64,000 nucleotides of DNA from Alnus glutinosa (GCF_958979055.1 NC_084896.1:28147501-28211500); one strand, 5' to 3'; positions 46,505 to 58,649 are shown, numbered from the stretch's first letter. Numbers and translations: made by a program. The notes: generated by a model not told the origin, from the sequence alone.

Positions 46505-47185
46505 AAGGCTAAATACCCCAGAGGTACTTGAGTTTTACGTGTTTTTAAATTTAGTACCTCAGTTTCATTTCGTATCACAGATAGTACCTGAATTTGAAAG
46601 AAAAAAGCCCTAAGTAGTACCTGTCAGATTTCTCGTGAGAATTTCAACTTCTCGCCACGTGTCAACCTCAGCGGTTGACACGTGGCACCACATAAAAAAA
46701 ATTAAAAATTAAAAAATTAAAAATTAAAAAAAGAAAAAAAAAAGAGGGGTGGCTGAGCCACCCTATTGGCCGGTCTGGGGTGGCCGAACCACCCCTATGG
46801 GGTGGTTCGGCCACCCCACAGTTGAAAAAAAAAAAATTGAAGGGTTTTGGCCCTAGGGGGTGGTCGAACCACCCCCTAGGGCCACGGGGGTGGTTCGGCC
46901 ACCCCCAGTCCGGCAGGTCAGGGGTGGCCGGCCACCCTCATGGTGGCCCCTCTTTTTTTTTTTTCTTTTTTTCATTTTAATCATTTTTTAATTTTTTTAA
47001 TTTTTTTTTTGGTGCCACGTGTCAACCTCAGTGGTTGACATGTGGCGAGAAGTTGAAATTTGGACGAGAAATCTGACAATGATTTTTTCTTCCAAATTCA
47101 GGTACAACCTGTGATACGAAATGAAACTGAGGTACTAAATTTAAAAACACGTAAAACTCAAGTACCTCTGGAGTATTTAACCCTT
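46505..47185. mobile_element. Foldback element, 681 bp, with GC-rich palindromic core
   Basis: Arms 46505-46700 and 46999-47185 are inverse copies (AAGGSTWAATACYCCAGAGG, CACGTGTCAACCTCAG). The core 46741-46950 is a cluster of short palindromes built on GGGGTGGTTCGGCCACCCC. Each arm also contains an inner GTCAACC/GGTTGAC inverted pair. Target duplication is not clear (ATAAATT against ATAATTA). Confidence 0.75.
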
Positions 47186-47415
47186 ATAATTAATTAGTGA
47201 TCATTCTATAATTTGAGCCTGAACACAATTTATAAATTGAGAGATTGAGAGGATCCTGTACGTTATGCTTTTAGTACGAGTCTGAACACAATTTTCTCAT
47301 GGCTTAGACACAAAGAATACCATATCACAATTTATAACATAGCCACCTTCTCTGTTCTTCCCCAAACTAATAAGAGTTTCTAACCGCCCTCTTACGCTTT
47401 GCAAGAGACAACACT

Positions 47416-47565
47416 ATGACCAGTCATGAAGTGCAGCCAGTTACCGCACAGCAACTCATTGAGGGTGACCTGAACTTGTTAACCGTGTCCAAGGAGCAGA
47501 TCCTGAATCTGACTTCTACAACCCATCTTCCTGATGAAGAAAAAATTGAAGCCGACTACTCTCTT
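47416..47565 (+). pseudogene. SEO-like gene 5' fragment, truncated
   Basis: Reads MTSHEVQPVTAQQLIEGDLN, then EQILNLTSTTHLPDEEKIEA, clearly paralogous to the SEO exon at 263-472 but on the opposite strand. Homology also covers about 215 bp upstream (47200-47415), including TTCTCTGTTCTTCCCCAAAC. After ADYSL it diverges into unrelated sequence, and no second exon follows before the Cassandra array. A promoter plus a partial exon only. Confidence 0.75.
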
Positions 47566-47959
47566 AATATGAAGAAAAAAAAAACTGGAATGTGGTACAT
47601 GAAAGTTCACTATGAAAGTTCAATTAGAGACCGCAGCTGTGGTATGGTGTTGAGGCCACCGGCGTTGTGCTATGGGTAGCGGCTAAGCTGTGTTTTCCGG
47701 CCCTGTTCCGGCAAAACCAACCGGCGTTCCCTTTGGGTGATTTTTACAACAGATTTGGGGTTGTTGATGTTGAGAATTTTGAAGGGTTGATTGGGTGTTC
47801 TCTTTCAGTTGTAGTTGATTAATTGATTGAATTTCTGGGTTTGATTTTGGAGGTTCTGTGGCTGGTTCTTGGATTGGCTTCTGGTGGATTTTGGAGCTTG
47901 ATTTCTTTCTTTCCCCTGTTTCGGTGATTGAAGGTTGATTTGGGTTGTTGTATGGTTTA
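47566..47959. other. Unassigned G/T-rich DNA
   Basis: T/G-rich, resembles an intron or UTR. It continues in character after the Cassandra array (53108-53270), so the two were contiguous before insertion. Confidence 0.5.
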
Positions 47960-47964
47960 ATTAT

Positions 47965-48193
47965 TGTGACGTCCCACATCGCCTGGGAATGAGGATGTGC
48001 TTATATGTATAAATGCACCCTATATGACACAACGCGTTTTAAAGCTGTGATGGCAATGAACCTATCAGAACTCCGCAGTTAAGCGAGCCGCTGCGAGAGC
48101 AATCCCAGGATGGGTGACCTCCTGGGAAGTGAGAAGTCTGATATGGGGAGCCAAAAGCGGACAGTATTGTGTCATTGAGGGTGGGTCGTTACA
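47965..48193 (+). repeat. Cassandra LTR 1 (229 bp)
   Basis: Full length, ends GGGTCGTTACA. Confidence 0.93.
48064..48129 (+). promoter_or_regulatory. 5S rRNA-like Pol III promoter segment in LTR 1
   Basis: ATCAGAACTCCGCAGTTAAG and GGATGGGTGACCTCCTGGG match the 3' two-thirds of plant 5S rRNA, including the A-box/IE/C-box region. The 5' third of 5S is absent, so it is not a functional rRNA gene. Confidence 0.88.
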
Positions 48194-51100
48194 AATGGTA
48201 TCAGAGCCATTGCCCAGCCTGAGATGGTGGGAGCGTGCACAAGCCCAAGAGGGTTGCCGGCGGGCACTCGCTGGGATGCCAAGAATGGGGTTGTAACGAC
48301 CCGCTTTTTACAAAAGAGCGTAAGTGATTATATCTGGATAATCACGTGTCGTTAACCATTCAGAGTTGATAAAATCTAGCAGCGGAAAAATACGAATATC
48401 TTTTTTTTTTTAAACATCACCGATAGGGACAATTCCCTTACGATATATTCAGAGCTTTAACTGACATCTTCTAGAAAATACATTAAAAGTCTTTACACTA
48501 TTTACAAAGAAACATATGTCACATATGACACTAAAACATGCATGGAACTTATTAATTACAAGTAAATGGTACAAACATCTACGAGTACAAAGTACTAAAA
48601 TCCTAACTACACAGCCTTAAATCTCTTAAGCTAGCAGTTAATCCAATCCATAATCTTCAGTACCTGCGCAAACATCTATGAGAAGGTGGTTACCGCCACA
48701 ATCCCATAGTTCCATAAGTGAGCTAACTGTCATTCAACAACATCATGATTTATGCGTTATTTAAGGTACAGATATGACGTAATGATGTGGTGATAGTTTT
48801 CATGCAAAGTTTAACAGTTTATATAGTGATTGCACTCCTCTCTTGTAAGGGCCGTTCCCCCGGTTAACGTCTTTCTCGAGGCCGTTCCCTCTACATTACA
48901 TTTTAATTAGCTTGTTTTCGCACTATTGGAGACCTCCCTCCTCTAGTACTTTGAAAGCCGTTCCAATCAATATGATTATTATGGTTTCCGGTTTCAAGCA
49001 GAATCACCATCCTGAACCTTTGGGAGACGTTGCGCCCAATATTAATAGGTTGATTATTAACAGTATGCAATAATCAGTCACACGCATCCAATTAAAATAA
49101 AACATAAACACAACATTATTGAAATCCAGTACTACCCTCAGTAAGTAATTTATACTTACAGCCCTTTTGTGCAGTCACAGTTCATCATCTGCATCAAATA
49201 CATATACATGTGCATACAAGGTCAATAACATTTCTTTTAGAAACTCATGCCTAAACATAAATCCCCAAAGTCACATACATACATACATAGAAGCAATCAT
49301 CATAACTAGAATTCAACATGTTAACTTCCAAACATTAATACCATCATAAAAAGGAACACAGCCAACATACCAAACTTAATTTCTAAAGTACAGATAAATC
49401 AGTCATAAAGAAACCTATGCATATTTCTAGTAAGATATTAACATCACAGTGTTAATTTCAGAAGCTTTCAACCATAATACACAAACAAACAGAAAAGATG
49501 TTTGAGCATAATTATAATTAAAGAGAACTTAACTTACGAACATGTTTTCATATTTAAACCATATAACAACTCAATAACAAATCATATATATTTTCCTTAG
49601 ATTATAAAACTTATTAACATAATGTTCAACCCCTTTAAACACCACAATCAATTATATCTGACAAGTGAACCAAAACACCAATATCACTTGCATATATCCA
49701 ATTCTAGAAATTACAAGCACTCAAGTAAAATATCATATATTAATTATTGACAATTAAACATAATCCCTAATACCTTTAGCTTTAATCGAAACAGGGAAAA
49801 CATGACCATTATTGGTTTAACTAACCAGTCCCAACACTTTCTATAATCCCTGGAATCTCCAAATGGCATTCCAATATCTATCTCACAATAAGCGAACTAG
49901 TCCAACCACGAAACAGAAAATGCTAAACATAAAATCATGGTTCAATTAATCCAACATCTCTACACTTAACACATAGTTCAATAACCCAAGTCTACAAATC
50001 AAATATCCAAAATTGCATATAATCCAAACCCACTGAAATTCATCAATAATCGGCCATCAACAAAACAGGGGTAACATATTCAGATCTCAAAAATATTCTC
50101 TTATATACACAAGGATAGCCAAATAAATCAACATATAGTTTCTCCAATATACATGACCGAATCACCAAAGGCCAAACAACACGAAACAAAGGATCCCATC
50201 CAAAAACCATTCGGTCAACATCAAATAGCAATCCCTCAATCCATAATTTATCAACTAAAATCAACATATCATTGGCTAGGAAAATCACCCACCGAGAACA
50301 CACGCACTCACTGTCCAGCAAGGTAAACAATATCCGAATACACACTCTCAATCAAACATCAATAATCAGCCCAAATCAGTACCTAGCCAAACAGTGCACA
50401 CACACACACCACTTAACCGATCAAGAATCCAAGACATCCAACCAACTACAATAATTCTTCAAATCATCAACATTGTATACTGATCGAATAGCACAATATC
50501 CATAAATATACACTCAATTGGCCAACAGTAGAGAATCCCCAAAATCATAATCCAACCAAACCCTAATTTCACAATAATCAAATCAATCCCAAAATAAATC
50601 ATCATAGGTTGTTAGAATTTTACCCCAAGGATTTTTCATAGCAAATCCACCGGAGAAAGCCACTGGAAAACACAAAGGAAGAACCGGATCTTCCTCTCGG
50701 GTCTGACGGGTTACGGGTCGGGTTTTCGGGTCAGAGGCTTGGTTGGTTCATGGGTTCCGGTTCTGGGTTGGGCCGATGATTCACGGGTCCACAGCTCGTT
50801 GAGGACCGAGCTACGGCCTGTCGGGATGAGCTGAGATCAGCCCACGGATGTGCACGGGTCCTCACGGTTCGGGTCTCCGGGTCCAGAAACACACCGAACT
50901 CGACAGACCCACTGCTATCCCCGGAAATCGTGCCTTGAACTGGTCGGCCTCGCGCCTCTGATTGCCGTCGGCCTGTTCGTCGACCCACTGCCATCCCGCC
51001 GAACTTCAGCCCCAGCCGCCGATCGTGGAGGATCGGGGCTCCCCTTGCTTCACCAGCGCTCCCTGGTCTCGCCGGCGTCACCCAGTACGTCCACCGGAAG

Positions 51101-51439
51101 ATCGAGTATGATCTTCCCGATTCCTCTCCCTCTCCGTTCAGTCTCTCTCTCTCTCACGGATCCACCGGATCCTCTCTCGGTCTCATCTCTCTAATCTCTC
51201 GCATCTCCCTCTCACTCAATCTCTCATCTCAGTCTCACTCTCTCCCTCTCGCTGTCTCTGTTTCGGGGAGAACAAGAACGAAGAAGAAACGAAGGAGGAA
51301 AAGAATAAAAGAAAGAGAGGTGCGTTGATTAGAGAAATTGAAATGGAGAATTATTAAAATCAGAGTGGAGGAAATTTGGAGAAGGTGGGAGATAGTTTAA
51401 ACGTAGTGGTCGATTAGAGAAATCAAATGGAGGTCGGTT

Positions 51440-51447
51440 GAAGGGGT

Positions 51448-51480
<33 letters not shown>

Positions 51481-52170
51481 TATTAAAACAGTAAGTGGAA
51501 TATTATTATATATATATATATATATATTATTAAAATAGTAAGTGGGATATTATTATATATATATATATATATATTATTATAATCGTAAGTGGAATATTAA
51601 TATATATATATATATATTATTATAATCGTAAGTGGAATATTAATATATAGGAAAAAATATATATTAGCCTCCCAAACTACCACCCATTCTCCGGATGGCC
51701 CCCAAAACTACCAATGCTTAGATTTTGGCCCCCCAAACTACCACTTTCTGATTTTTTGGCCCCATCCGTCTATTTATGCCGTTAATTCTAACAAAAATTG
51801 GCCAAAAACCCGAAAATACCCCTCCCTTAACCTTGAGAATTTCAAAGTGTAAGAGGGGTATTTTTGGAATTCTCTTTAGAATTAACGGCATAAATGAATG
51901 GATGGGGTCAAAAAATCAGAAGGTGGTAGTTTGGGGGGCCAGAATCTAAGCATCGGTAGTTTGGGGGGCCATCTGAAGAAATGGTGGTAGTTTGGGGGGC
52001 TAAAATATATTTTTCCCTAATATATATATATATATATTATTATAACCGTAAGTGGGATATTATTATATATATATATATATTATTATTATAACCGTAAGTG
52101 GAATATTAATATATATATATATATATATATTATTATAACCGTAAGTGGGATATTATTATATTATTAAATG
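51440..52170. repeat. AT-rich minisatellite, ~45-50 bp unit, 7 copies
   Basis: GTAAGTGGRATATTA followed by a variable (AT)n run recurs at about 51491, 51538, 51587, 51630, 52049, 52096 and 52141, interrupted by the MITE at 51650-52017. Confidence 0.85.
51650..52017. mobile_element. MULE-type MITE, 368 bp
   Basis: Inverted arms of about 100 bp (GGRAAAAATATATWTTAGCC then CCCAAACTACCACC), flanked by TAATATATA (51641-51649 and 52018-52026). The 9-bp duplication is in an AT repeat and so is only suggestive. It contains another inner inverted pair (CCGTTAATTCTAA / TTAGAATTAACGG). Confidence 0.8.
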
Positions 52171-52502
52171 GAATAAAACGTAGGAAGGTAATATCAGATT
52201 GGTTAATCTACAGGTATTTTTTTTACACTAGGTCTTTATCAACAATAAATTTACTAGACTGTAATTTTTAAACTCAGTAATATTTTTGGTGATAAAAATA
52301 ATTGTCAGTTTATTAATATACCGGTTCATTAAAATCAATTGAAAATATTTATAAAACAATTTATAAAATGAATGATTATTTTCACATAAATAATTATTTT
52401 TCTTCTTTAATCAAATTATAAATATGTCCTAAAACTGGGGCGCTACAGGGGTGATCCCATGAGGGTCGCCAGCGAGGACGCTGGGTCCCAAGGGGGCGTG
52501 AT

Positions 52503-52724
52503 TGTGACGTCCCACATCGCCTGGGAATGAGGATGTGCTTATATGTATAAATGCACCTTATATGACACAACGCGTTTTAAAGCCGTGATGGCAATGAACC
52601 TATCAGAACTCCGCAGTTAAGCGAGCCGCTGCGAGAGCAATCTCAGGATGGGTGACCTCCTGGGAAGTCTGATATGGGGAGCCAAAAGCGGACAATATTG
52701 TGTCATTGGGGGTGGATCGTTAAA
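52503..52724 (+). repeat. Cassandra LTR 2 (222 bp)
   Basis: Lacks 7 nt (GTGAGAA) after CTCCTGGGAA and ends GTTAAA instead of GTTACA. Confidence 0.92.
52602..52667 (+). promoter_or_regulatory. 5S rRNA-like segment in LTR 2
   Basis: Same 66-nt segment as in LTR 1 with one or two changes. Confidence 0.86.
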
Positions 52725-52873
52725 AATGGTATCAGAGCCATTGCCCAGCCTGAGATGGTGGGAGCGTGCACAAGCCCAAAGAGGGTTGCCGGCGGGCACT
52801 CGTTGGGATGCCAAGAATGGGGGGATCCCATGAGGGTCGCCAGCGAGGACGCTGGGTCCCAAGGGGGGGTGAT

Positions 52874-53102
52874 TGTGACGTCCCACATCGCCTGGGAATG
52901 AGGATGTGCTTATATGTATAAATGCACCCTATATGACACAACGCGTTTTAAAGCCGTGATGGCAATGAACCTATCAGAATTCCGCAGTTAAGCGAGCCGC
53001 TGCGAGAGCAATCCAAGGATGGGTGACCTCCTGGGAAGTGAGAAGTCTGATATGAGGAGCCAAAAGCGGACAATATTGTGTCATTGGAGGTGGATCGTTA
53101 CA
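52874..53102 (+). repeat. Cassandra LTR 3 (229 bp)
   Basis: Full length, ends GGATCGTTACA. Confidence 0.93.
52973..53038 (+). promoter_or_regulatory. 5S rRNA-like segment in LTR 3
   Basis: Same segment; CAGAACT has become CAGAATT and CCCAGG has become CCAAGG. Confidence 0.86.
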
Positions 53103-53599
53103 ATTATCCCTCTGTTTTGGGTTTCAATTAGTTGGCTTTTTGCTGGGTTGTGTTGATGACTTGTGAAGATGGGTTGTTTTAGGAGTTGAAGTTATGGCTT
53201 TGAAGGATTCATGGCTGAATGGAGGGATGATTTCTTTGGGTACTTTGTGACTCTCCATCTCTCTTGGTGAACGACGCAGCACATGAGCATTTTTTTTTTT
53301 TAATTTCTTTTTAGTTATGGGGCAGTGCCACAGAAGATGAATGAACTGTTTTTTGGGTACAGAGAAGAAAACTAATTCTTCTCTGGTATTTTCTTAAAAT
53401 CCACAAACCCGCATCACACCCGCAAACGACCCGAATATAAACCCGAATTCCATTATTCTCCAACGTTCAACGCTCGACTTCCCACGAAAATAACTGTGCG
53501 GCTGTGCTTTGGATGCGTCAGAGAGCTGCTTTTCCACCTGCTGCATCAGACGTCATTTCCCTTATCAGAGAAGAGGTGTAAAGCATCAAAACCAACAAA

Positions 53600-54590
53600 C
53601 GTGATGCAGCAGTTCACTTTACCTCCATACCACGTGATGCACTGGTCAACGAAAGCGAGTTCCAACTTTGCCCCTCATTTCAAAAACATGCACATCTTCG
53701 TCTTCAAAGACGAAGATGTGCATGTTTTGGATGGGGCCGAGGACAGAAGCGACGGAGGAGGAGGTGGAGTGGGTAAGAGAGGAGGAGGTGAGGAGGAATC
53801 TTGGCAGAGAGAGGTGGGGAGGAGGGGGGAGAGAGCGGGGGAAGAGGGAAGGGGAGGAGAATATGACGGTCAGTGTTCGGGGGATAGGGTTGAAGAGGAG
53901 AGGGCCAAGAATGGGTTTGGCTGAAGGGCATGAAAGGAGGAGTGGAGGAGCGAAGACTATGGAGACTGGGAAGAGGGACTTCCATTCCGACGACAAGTTC
54001 ATCGTTGGGGAAGAGGAAGAGGAAGACAGCTCTGTTATTTTTTCTTATGAGAATCACTTCTATACGGTTGCTTTTGGTCAATCGTCCCTAACACACTCAT
54101 CACCGGAAGCTGTGGGCGGTGGGCGGTGGCCGTTGGATTTCTCTTTGGACCAACAATTTTTCCTCAGTCACCTCCAAATCGAAACAAGCCAACAAAATTG
54201 CATTAAAACTCTCGTTCTTTCATTTTCCCCACTCATCACCCACCTTCAACGACCCAAATAAGCCAACAAAATCGCATTTACAAACTCTTTTTCTTTCATC
54301 TTTCCGACCCAGTTGCTTTTGGTCAATCGTCCCTAACACACATGATGGTCCACTAGTCAAGAATTCTTTGACCCAATCCTTTTCGTTTCTTTACTATTTT
54401 CTTTGTTCCCACTATTCAATCAAAGAGAATACATGCATGCATGCACACAAATGGACCACTAGAAAGAAGAAACAGAACAATTGGTTTCTTAGCTACACTT
54501 GAAATGAGGGGCAAAATTGGAACTCATTTTTGTTGACCGTTGTAGGAACATCAACAGAAGGAGCATCACGTGGTATGCTGATAAAGTGGA
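53600..54590. repeat. Imperfect inverted repeat ~1 kb apart, unknown nature
   Basis: 53610-53682 (CATACCACGTGATGC, GGTCAACGAAAGCGAG, TTTGCCCCTCATTTCAA) is the inverse of about 54503-54590, with a ~22-bp gap in the left arm. Between the arms lie a purine-rich tract (53740-53930) and a direct repeat GTTGCTTTTGGTCAATCG at 54067 and 54312. Open frames on both strands across the purine tract are low-complexity. Could be a foldback transposon or a hairpin-forming duplication. Confidence 0.55.
53683..53728. repeat. Perfect 22-bp hairpin, 2-nt loop
   Basis: 53683-53704 (AAAACATGCACATCTTCG then TCTT) pairs exactly with 53707-53728; the loop is CA. Confidence 0.9.
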
Positions 54591-57500
54591 CTGAAAGGCT
54601 CTGCGGTGGGACCCAGGCGCAGTACTGTGTAGTGTAATGGAACTTAACATACAAGGCCAAGGGCAGACCTACACGATTTAATACTAGCCTTTGGATGCAT
54701 CTTGGATTTCCATAGCCACCGAACCTGCTGTTGCGTTCACACTGTCTTTCCCAAAACCATTTCCTTCATTTTACACCTACAGGAGCAGACCTACACGATT
54801 TGTTCGGACGACTCTCCTCAACAAGTCGTTGCCAGGTACCAACGTGCCAGGTTATTCCCATCCATCACCTCCTTTGGCCGTTGTCTTCACAAAGCGAGAT
54901 ATATTGACCGTGAAAAAGATTTTGATCAGTGTATGGATTTCTTGTTTTTTTCTGCAATTGCTTTTACTTCTTTTGACTAACCTCAACCTACTATTTTTGG
55001 GGCAGTGTGTTCTGAGTATCTGAAGCTGATTTGAGTTTCTTTGGGCTGGTTTCAGGCCTTGCACAGTGCCATCTTATTCCTATAACTTCGACCATTGGGG
55101 GAAAACTCATCCATGACTTCGGAGGACGCTCTTCACTCCGAATCACCTTCTTCATCCAGTGGTTCCAACTCCTCGTGGTACCCAGTTCCTCCGGTGAAGC
55201 CAGTCCACGTGTTCAGCCGGAGAACACGATCTTGGGGGGTTAGTTTCATAAATTTGAGATTAATATATTGTTCCTTTTTATTTATTTATTAGTTTGTAAT
55301 ATTGCCCAAGGAAACTAGCAATGGGTTATAATGGACTGTTATTGGGTTTTTTTTTGTTGAATGTAATGTATGTATTGTTCTTGAGGGGGCAAGTTCGAAC
55401 AAAGTTTTGTACTTGAATCAACAAATTAAAGAAGTAGTTTTGAAGGGTATTTCTAGAAAACAAAAAATTCGAAGAATGTTTATATCAAATGAAAGAACTT
55501 ATCGATATTTTTCACTCATCATGAATTTATTTTATCTATTTTTCACCCATTGATAATATAAAAAACCATTTAGTAACAATTAAAAATACACTCCTTCTAT
55601 TTGACCATAGATCGTGTGTGTGTGTTTTGGGGGTTGCTCTAAATTAAATAAAAATTCAAAAAAATATAAGTAATATTAGATTTTTCTATTATCCCTATAT
55701 TTAAACTCATGTTTGTATGATTCTACAATCATAGTTTTTAATTAAAACTATATTCTTTAATTCACCTTAAAAATTGTAAAAGTTGTATTTTTAACGTTTT
55801 CTATATCCAAATCATCCTGTATCAATTTCGGCATTGACTAATTAGAGTACTTTTTTTAAAAAAAAATAAAAAAATTATTTTCCGACCATTTTTCTTTTAA
55901 TTTTTTCCAGCTTCATAAATTAGTACCCCTAATGATTCTAATTCATACAAAGAGGAACTACTAATATAGAAGTAAACGGCAGAAACAGGGGCACGTTAAG
56001 ACCTATTTCTTAGTTTGTTTTGTTTATAATATTCGGTCTAGCTTCTAAGGAGTAGTTAGCTCTGTTGCCATGGTTAATGAGTGTTTGAATCGTTTTAGGG
56101 ATATCTCAGGGTTGGTAACTCTAATAACCCTTCTGGATCCCCCCCTTTCCACCCCCTTCGATTTTTTTTCTTTTCTTTGTTTTGTTTTGGTTTGGAATTT
56201 TGTTTTTTTTTTGTTTTTTTGTTTTTTGTTTTTGTTTTTTTTTTTTTTTTTTAACAGAGAGAAAACGTGTATCATGTATGTATGCATGGGATAATAAGGT
56301 TAATAGTAATGTTCCTTATGAATGTGCCCATGGGACATGTCCTCGTTGGTTGACTCCATTTCCGCATAACAGTTAAATAGATTGTAATTTGGAGGGGCTC
56401 AGTGAAAATTCTGGAGAAAGGCAAAAAGTTAAAATGGAATATTTTTAAATATCTAATAATAATAATATCATATTAGGTTTTCTATATTAAATATAAAATA
56501 TTACAAAATTATTCTTTTCGCCGAAAGATAAATTTGTAACCAAATTTTCGTATTCAAGTTATGTTAATTTATTTTTTTAGTAGATAATATTGCTAATCCA
56601 TTTATTATGTCTTATATGTGATAATATTTGACCACTCTTGTTTATTAAGTATGAACCTTCTTCTTAAACCAACTGTTTGGGAAAGGTGAGAACTGAAGCA
56701 AGTTAGATAATTTCATAGAGCTTGTTTAGTTGGCTAGTGGCTTTATGAACTTATTAAAATAAAAAAGGTCAGCTATTTGAGTTTTTAATCTTAGAAATGT
56801 TAATGAATATCGAATCAAAAAAAGAAATAAATAAAATTCCTACAAATAATTTTAAAATAATATATATTTTTCCCTTGAAATCAACCTTGCCTCTAGGTTG
56901 ACTTTGTAGCAACACCTTGATATTCTTTACTTGTAAGTTGCTCGAACAAACAAATGCTATTAAAATATAGTCTTTTTAGTTATTATTTTTGATAATGAAA
57001 ATGCATATCATTACTGAATGCAAGGGGCCAACCTTAGTACACACATTACACACAAATGTAATGTAATTTCCCGTCGATTTTTTTTTTTAAAATAAAAATC
57101 ATTTCAAATTCAATAACTCATATGTCACAATGCTGGACTAATTGAATTTATATGGTGCACAGCCTTATCTAACGAGAAGTGGGAAGCACAATTTATTACG
57201 AGCGACCAGTCCTAATCATAGTCGAAAGGTATTACGCACAACCTTTTTTTTTATCTGTTTTACATAAATGTTTGTTCACTTATAAGTATTTGTGAATTGT
57301 TCAAAGTAAAAAGCTCATCTGCCTAAGCTTTTTAAAAAAAAAAAACAAAACAAAAAAACAAAAGGTATGCCAAGTTATTAAAATACAAAGTTATTAATAT
57401 AAAAAAAAAACAAGATGTTATATATGATTAATAGAGTAAGGGAGTATTCCAAGTTATTAATAAAAGAATGAAATAAAGTGTAAATTGAGCTTTTTAATTT

Positions 57501-57644
57501 AAATAGTGTTTTTTTTCCCTGTTTTAATTAAAATACAAATTTCGGTTATATGTTAAAACATGTCCCTTTAATAGGATTTCGGTTATTACTATACATCTAT
57601 AATAACCCTACTTTTCCTTACCATACTAGAGAAAACGAGACTCA
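54591..57644. other. No recognisable gene; possible coding scraps at 54690-55240
   Basis: 54690-54980 and 55031-55243 have mixed-frame open stretches (ITSFGRCLHKARYIDREKDF; LRITFFIQWFQLLVVPSSSG) I cannot place. GCAGACCTACACGATTT occurs twice, at 54664 and 54785. From 55300 the DNA is AT-rich with poly-T/A runs (56200-56250) and no gene. Confidence 0.45.
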
Positions 57645-58649
57645 ATGTCAAGCGATAAATCAAATAAGTGGCCACCAGAGGATGAGGACCTACTTGTCCA
57701 ACTTTTACTCCAATGTGTGCACAACGGTTCCATTATCCGAGGGACCGCGAATAAGAATTTGTGGGTGTCCCTAGCCAGTGCCATGGCTCCGAGTGCGAGT
57801 AAAGTCTGGACTCCTGGCCAGATATCATCAAAATATGGAAGGTTGCGAGAAGACCACAGCGCCTTTTCTGCTCTGTTAAATCATGAAACTGGCTTTGGCT
57901 GGGATCCAATACTAAACACAGTTTCAGGCACCCCGACGCAATGGGAGCGAGCGAAGATGGTACGCTCTATTCCAAACTAGCTTGGTATGATCACTCCTAT
58001 ATATTATTTGGGGGATAATAATTTCTCTGCGTTTCCATAGGTGGATCCGAAAATTGGTCGGTTCAAAGCAAAAGGGTGCCGTAACTATGAGGAACTCGGG
58101 GTCATATTCAATCGGTCCACAGCAACTGGCATTCTCCGCCGGTCCTCCGCACGGTCCCCGCCAAACACCGATGAGGAAGCAGATCTTATGCACCGTATGC
58201 AAACAGAAGGCATACACGTGTGGGATGCTGGGGTAGGTTGTACAGGTCAACCCGGAGGTCATCCGTCACCCACATTTGTTGACCTTGACAGTCCGCATGA
58301 TGAGGAGATTGCTGGACCTTCGATTGTTAGGGGTCGTCGTAGAGGGAAAGAGCCAATGGTGGAGGCTACAAGGGGTAGGGAAAATGCCCCGGCACGTAGT
58401 ATCGGATTGGGCGTCAGCATGGGATCTTCAGGGAAAGGATCCTCAGGTAAAAAATCCTCTAGGGAATCAAAAGCGAGTGTAATTCGTTCGAAGCAGGCTC
58501 TGTATGATGAGATGAAGGAGCTGGCGATAGCAAGAAGAGAATCCATACAGCAGCAAATTCCGGCGGACTTGAGTTCGACACAACATTTCAGCACTGGCAA
58601 ATCCGCACCTCCAATAAACCAAGCAATCGCCGTGCTTAATGAGTTGTAG
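57645..58649 (+). CDS. Myb/SANT-like DNA-binding protein, PIF/Harbinger ORF1
   Basis: Two exons: 57645-57959 (105 codons) and 58041-58649, joined in phase 0 across an 81-bp GT/AG intron (ATG|GTACGC ... CCATAG|GTGGAT). The product is 307 aa. The N-terminal part (KWPPEDEDLLVQLLLQCV, WTPGQISSKYGRLREDHSAF, ETGFGWDP) is a Myb/SANT-like domain of the Myb_DNA-bind_3 type; YEELGVIF is the usual following motif. Then comes a Ser/Gly-rich linker and a C-terminal helix (RSKQALYDEMKELAIARRES). In PIF/Harbinger elements this protein binds DNA and partners the transposase, which lies 430 bp downstream on the same strand. Reading frame intact. Confidence 0.88.

Larger units (their letters stand above)
48292..52447. 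mobile_element. Solo-LTR-like insertion, 4156 bp, in Cassandra
   Basis: Starts TGTAACGACCCGC, ends GGGGCGCTACA, flanked by GGGGT (48287-48291 and 52448-52452). The Cassandra internal region is complete without it. Its termini resemble those of 18575-34048 (TGTAAC...GCTACA). The first 2.3 kb is AT-rich; 50640-51300 is GC-rich (CGGGTC repeats, then CT-rich); then come AT microsatellites and a minisatellite. No gag-pol. Most likely a solo LTR of a long-LTR Ty3-type family. Confidence 0.72.
47965..53102 (+). mobile_element. Cassandra TRIM array: LTR-internal-LTR-internal-LTR
   Basis: Three LTRs (47965-48193, 52503-52724, 52874-53102), each TGTGACGTCCCACATCG...GTTACA with a 5S rRNA-derived segment, two ~148-bp internal regions with primer binding site TGGTATCAGAGCC (48196 and 52727) and purine tract CCAAGGGGG. 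The outer flanks share ATTAT (47960-47964 and 53103-53107), so the array behaves as one insertion. The first internal region is interrupted by a 4.16-kb solo-LTR-like element. Cassandra is non-coding and depends on other retrotransposons. Three LTRs imply unequal recombination between copies. Confidence 0.93.

Noticed and set aside
48064..48129. 5S rRNA gene
   Set aside because: Only part of 5S is present and it lies in a Cassandra LTR; not a functional rRNA gene.
53668..54261. Overlapping frames of 118-197 codons on both strands
   Set aside because: Driven by a purine-rich tract; Glu/Arg/Gly or Pro/Ser/Leu-rich low complexity with no known domain.
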